This document shows, piece by piece, positions 6,360-8,325 of a stretch of DNA of 8,325 nucleotides; position 1 is the stretch's first letter; every line of letters begins with the position of its first letter. A program made the translations under genes and the position numbers. Source of the DNA: an uncultured cyanobacterium (GTDB taxonomy: Bacteria; Cyanobacteriota; Cyanobacteriia; PCC-6307; Cyanobiaceae); the NCBI GenBank assembly GCA_903934745.1, contig CAIZOZ010000228.1:1-8325 (forward strand), written 5' to 3'. A model generated the notes under the pieces. That model had not been told where the DNA came from. It saw only the letters and a program-made list of their open reading frames with translations, and did not search any database.

Positions 6360-6593
6360 ATTGCGTCACAATCTCTGCGTTTCAAACCCGCCGGTCCGCG
6401 CTCGCTGCCGGGATCAGCCCGGCACCCCAGGCCCTCCCGGTCTTCCCCTCCACCTCGGCCCCCAGCTCAGCGTCGCCAGCCGATCCGGCTCGTTCGGCGC
6501 GCTCAGGTTCTCCGACCTGATCAGTCCTGCCGGTCCCGATCGGCTTCGCCCACAAGATCCACATCGCCGCCGCGATCGGTGGCGCCCTTGCCG

Positions 6594-6610
6594 TCCGGTT
6601 CTGAACCGGA
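6594..6610. promoter_or_regulatory. 17-bp palindrome TCCGGTTC-T-GAACCGGA, candidate operator
   Basis: The two 8-bp arms match perfectly around a single central T. It ends 54 nt upstream of the ATG of the peptidase gene. A one-base spacer is better suited to a dimeric DNA-binding protein than to a tight RNA hairpin, though a shorter stem with a larger loop could form. It matches no LexA, NtcA or Fur consensus I know. Confidence 0.5.
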
Positions 6611-6642
6611 GCCTGTTCCCACCCGTTTCCCTGCCGGTCCTT

Positions 6643-6647
6643 AAGGA
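6643..6647 (+). promoter_or_regulatory. AAGGA Shine-Dalgarno-like sequence
   Basis: AAGGA lies 8 nt before TTG 6656 and 17 nt before ATG 6665. Its spacing favours the TTG as the start of the peptidase gene, which would add three residues (MLP). The codon itself favours the ATG. Confidence 0.4.
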
Positions 6648-6664
6648 TTCACCCCTTGCTCCCC

Positions 6665-7903
6665 ATGGCCTCCAAGCCCGTTCAATGTTTGCTCCTGGGT
6701 CTGCTGGGTGCGGTTCCCCTGGGGGCCGTCCCTCTGGTGTTGGCCCAGAGCGAGGCGCCACAGCCCCCCGCAGTTGTGGCCGAGCCGGCCGCTGCACCTG
6801 CCCCAGCGGCAACGCTGCTGGCGCCGCCAGCGGTACCCACCCCGGCGCCGCTGACCGCCTCGCCCCAGGCGCTGGTGGAACCGCCGCTGCGGCCCTCGGC
6901 GGACGAACGACGCAGCCTGTCGCCTCGTCGCTTCGATGCCTCCCTGGATGAGCTGGTGCGCGATGGCGTGATTTCTCCTTCGGAGCGGGTGCGGGTGCAT
7001 GGTGGTCTGGTGGGACCAATGAATGCCGCTCGCCGCCAGGCCTGCAGCAATGGGGCCCTCTCGGCGCTGGAATGCGGCACCGGCCTGATGCTGCGCGGCC
7101 GTGGCCGGCTGGATGGCGCCGGTTTGGCCAGCGGGGATGGGGAAGGTGGCCTCAGTGGTGGTGGCGTGGCCGCTGGCCTGGGGCGCTTCAGCACCGATGC
7201 CCTGCCCCTGCCGCCGATTTCCGTGCCGGTGTCGGCCCTGCTCTCCGGCGCCGGCGGCACCTTCCGGCTCACCGATGTGTTCGGCCGCACGCCCAGGCCC
7301 GCAGCGATCGCCGGCAATGGCAATGCCGGCCTGCTCTTCCCCCTGATCGGCTCGGCGGTGGTTTCCAGCCCCTTCGGCTGGCGGCTCCATCCGGTGATGG
7401 GCTCCTGGTTGATGCACGCCGGTCGGGATCTGGCGGCACCCGAGGGCACGCCCGTGGTCGCGGCCCTCAGCGGTCGGGTGATGAGCAGTGGTCTGGCTGG
7501 AGGCTATGGACTGGCTGTCGAAATCCAGCACGATGGCCCGCGCCGTCGCACCCTCTATGGCCATCTCTCCGAGCTGTATGTCAAGGAGGGCCAGCTGGTG
7601 CGCCAGGGCGAGGTGATCGGCCGGGTCGGCAGCACGGGTCTGAGCACGGGCCCCCACTTGCACTTTGAACTGCGCATGCCCCAGGAGGGCGGCTGGGTGG
7701 CGGTTGATCCGGGGGATCTGGATCAGGGCGGCGCCATGATCGCCTCCCAGCTGGGTCAGCCCGGTGCGATGCCCACCGATGCGGTGGCGCTGCTGATGGG
7801 GGAGCTGATCCAGACCCTGGAACGGCCCCGTTCGCCGTTGGCTTTGCCAGGCTCGGCCGATCGTCTGGCTAAGCCCTCGCCCTCGCCGAACCCAAGGGGC
7901 TGA
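6665..7903 (+). CDS. Secreted M23 family (LytM-type) peptidoglycan endopeptidase
   Basis: The product has 412 residues from ATG 6665. An N-terminal signal peptide (basic start, then CLLLGLLGAVPLGAVPLVLA) probably ends at VLA|QS near residue 27. An Ala/Pro-rich linker follows to about residue 80, then a segment with RRFDASLDELVRDGVISPSE and two cysteines (C127, C137) that could form a disulfide. The M23 domain runs from about 220 to 350: SSPFGWRLHPV, zinc ligands HAGRD (H251, D255), YGHLS (H300) and GPHLHFELR (H331, H333). All ligands are present, so it should be an active wall hydrolase that cleaves peptide cross-links outside the inner membrane. Family members act in cell division and wall growth. 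The rest of the protein is a Pro-rich tail. TTG 6656, with an AAGGA upstream, is an alternative start. Confidence 0.9.
   Translation: MASKPVQCLLLGLLGAVPLGAVPLVLAQSEAPQPPAVVAEPAAAPAPAATLLAPPAVPTPAPLTASPQALVEPPLRPSADERRSLSPRRFDASLDELVRDGVISPSERVRVHGGLVGPMNAARRQACSNGALSALECGTGLMLRGRGRLDGAGLASGDGEGGLSGGGVAAGLGRFSTDALPLPPISVPVSALLSGAGGTFRLTDVFGRTPRPAAIAGNGNAGLLFPLIGSAVVSSPFGWRLHPVMGSWLMHAGRDLAAPEGTPVVAALSGRVMSSGLAGGYGLAVEIQHDGPRRRTLYGHLSELYVKEGQLVRQGEVIGRVGSTGLSTGPHLHFELRMPQEGGWVAVDPGDLDQGGAMIASQLGQPGAMPTDAVALLMGELIQTLERPRSPLALPGSADRLAKPSPSPNPRG
7304..7311. repeat. HIP1 octamer GCGATCGC
   Basis: The fourth perfect HIP1 site, in the peptidase gene. Confidence 0.9.
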
Positions 7904-7916
7904 GGCGCCTCTCCCC
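7896..7916 (+). terminator. GC-rich hairpin over the peptidase stop codon
   Basis: GGGG...GAGGC pairs with GCCTC...CCCC with a one-base bulge, and the core GAGGCGCCTC is a perfect palindrome. The hairpin includes the TGA at 7901-7903. No T-tract follows, so it may protect the 3' end or pause transcription rather than terminate it. Confidence 0.3.
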
Positions 7917-8018
7917 AGATACGCAGCCGATCGCTGTCTTATTTGCACCCTTAGCGGGTCAGGCAGCCTGTAAGTAATCGCTATTATTAAGAGGGAATTT
8001 TGCTGAAATATGGGCAAT

Positions 8019-8074
8019 TTTCTTTTTTGTTGTAGCTGGTGGCATGTTGTGCCGCAGATTTCTTTTTTCTTGTA
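8019..8074. repeat. Direct repeat TTTCTTTTTT(G/C)TTGTA, two copies 40 nt apart
   Basis: Copies at 8019-8034 and 8059-8074 are 16 nt long and differ at one base. The second copy supplies the T-tract of the terminator hairpin. The region between them contains that hairpin. Confidence 0.8.
8039..8071 (+). terminator. Rho-independent-type terminator downstream of the peptidase gene
   Basis: The stem GTGGCA/TGCCGC (one G-U pair) has a 5-nt TGTTG loop at 8039-8055. It is followed three bases later by a T-rich tract (8058-8071) containing six consecutive T. It lies 136 nt after the peptidase stop and is the only hairpin in the window with a good T-tract. It could end the peptidase mRNA or a short RNA starting near 7990. 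Confidence 0.55.
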
Positions 8075-8325
8075 ATTGCGCCCTGCTCATTTTGCTGGCG
8101 GCTTGTGGACTGGTCTTGCTCCAGGCTCGTGAGCTGCGGTTTCTTGTTTGATCAACAGAATGAGCCTTGTAGGGTTGGTCAATCACTCCAGTCAGCCCTC
8201 TATCTTTTCCTTCGCTGAATCATTTCCCTGGGTGTTCTCAATGCCTATGCCGCCCTTGACATGGGGCCGACAAGCTCTGATTACCTGCCAGGTGAGACCC
8301 TTGTCAGCATTGCGCCAAATCAGGC

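Larger units (their letters stand above)
6360..6664 (+). other. Gene-free gap of about 300 nt with four GC-rich hairpins (probable 5' leader of the peptidase gene)
   Basis: No convincing reading frame is found on either strand. Four inverted repeats lie in order: TGCCGGG/CCCGGCA at 6406-6424 (5-nt loop), TCAGGT/ACCTGA at 6503-6520 (6-nt loop), CGCCGCC/GGTGGCG at 6565-6584 (one G-U pair, 6-nt loop), and a 17-bp palindrome at 6594-6610. The first could end the birA transcript but has no T-tract. The rest may form a structured leader. High GC makes some hairpins likely by chance. Confidence 0.45.
7904..8325. other. AT-rich region without a recognisable gene, to the window end
   Basis: GC falls to about 32% at 7981-8040 and about 48% over 7981-8325, against about 73% just upstream. 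Contents seen: an 11-bp palindrome CAGGC-A-GCCTG (7960-7970), a TATTAT box (7982-7987), the terminator and T-rich repeats described separately, TTGATCAA (8147-8154), and a consensus -35-like TTGACA (8256-8261) with only a poor -10 (GATTAC) 17 nt on. Short frames are a plus-strand 35-residue frame (8044-8151), a minus-strand 75-residue frame with a GTG start (7959-8186), and frames running off the right edge (minus from 8192, plus from 8241 or 8261). None is recognisable. Confidence 0.7.

Noticed and set aside
6382..6564. A 60-residue minus-strand frame in the gap before the peptidase gene
   Set aside because: Its composition is typical of random GC-rich sequence, there is no ribosome site, and no recognisable feature is present.
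6641..8017. A 458-residue minus-strand open frame across the peptidase gene
   Set aside because: The plus strand has a signal peptide and an intact M23 domain. The reverse product is His/Gln/Arg/Gly-rich shadow sequence.
7959..8186. A 75-residue minus-strand frame in the AT-rich region
   Set aside because: It is not annotated as a gene: third-position GC is no higher than the local average, it starts with GTG, and no family is recognised. It is kept only as part of a finding.
8256..8284. TTGACA as the -35 box of a promoter for a gene beyond the window
   Set aside because: The matching -10 (GATTAC) fits only three of six positions, and no downstream gene can be seen.

Overview
The window is a GC-rich (roughly 70% in the coding part), gene-dense stretch that looks like the chromosome of an alpha-cyanobacterium of the Cyanobium/Synechococcus type. 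Four points support this: a Vipp1/IM30-type thylakoid-membrane protein, a cyanobacterial-style DUF721 (DciA-like) protein with a C-terminal zinc ribbon, four perfect copies of the cyanobacterial HIP1 octamer GCGATCGC, and tight gene packing with short overlaps and few Shine-Dalgarno sequences. The species cannot be named from sequence alone.

Layout, left to right: the 3' end of an unrecognised plus-strand gene (1-120); a gap with an octamer tandem repeat (154-192); a sugar kinase of the N-acetylhexosamine 1-kinase/aminoglycoside phosphotransferase fold (242-1468) overlapping a DOMON-like (CBM9-like) gene (1458-2027); a GC hairpin between convergent genes (2028-2043); the DciA-like gene on the minus strand (2114-2818); a divergent intergenic region with a direct repeat; vipp1 (2951-3724); a gap with a perfect hairpin and a -10-like box; then a compact run of thioredoxin (3903-4307), class I/II aminotransferase (4294-5526) and monofunctional biotin protein ligase (5523-6359), joined by 14-nt and 4-nt overlaps. 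A hairpin-rich gap of about 300 nt precedes a secreted M23/LytM peptidase (6665-7903).

From about 7920 to the right edge the composition changes abruptly. GC is about 73% at 7741-7800, about 32% at 7981-8040 and about 48% over 7981-8325. This stretch carries a Rho-independent-type terminator, a near-identical T-rich repeat 40 nt apart, and only short, unrecognised reading frames. It could be a long regulatory region or the edge of an acquired segment.

Most genes are housekeeping: membrane maintenance (Vipp1), helicase loading (DciA-like), redox (thioredoxin), protein biotinylation (BirA) and wall remodelling (M23). The kinase/DOMON pair suggests sugar handling. No CRISPR array, insertion sequence, tRNA or rRNA was seen. 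The least explained signals are the AT-rich right edge, the structured leader of the peptidase gene, and 15-bp in-frame repeats at the N-termini of two genes.
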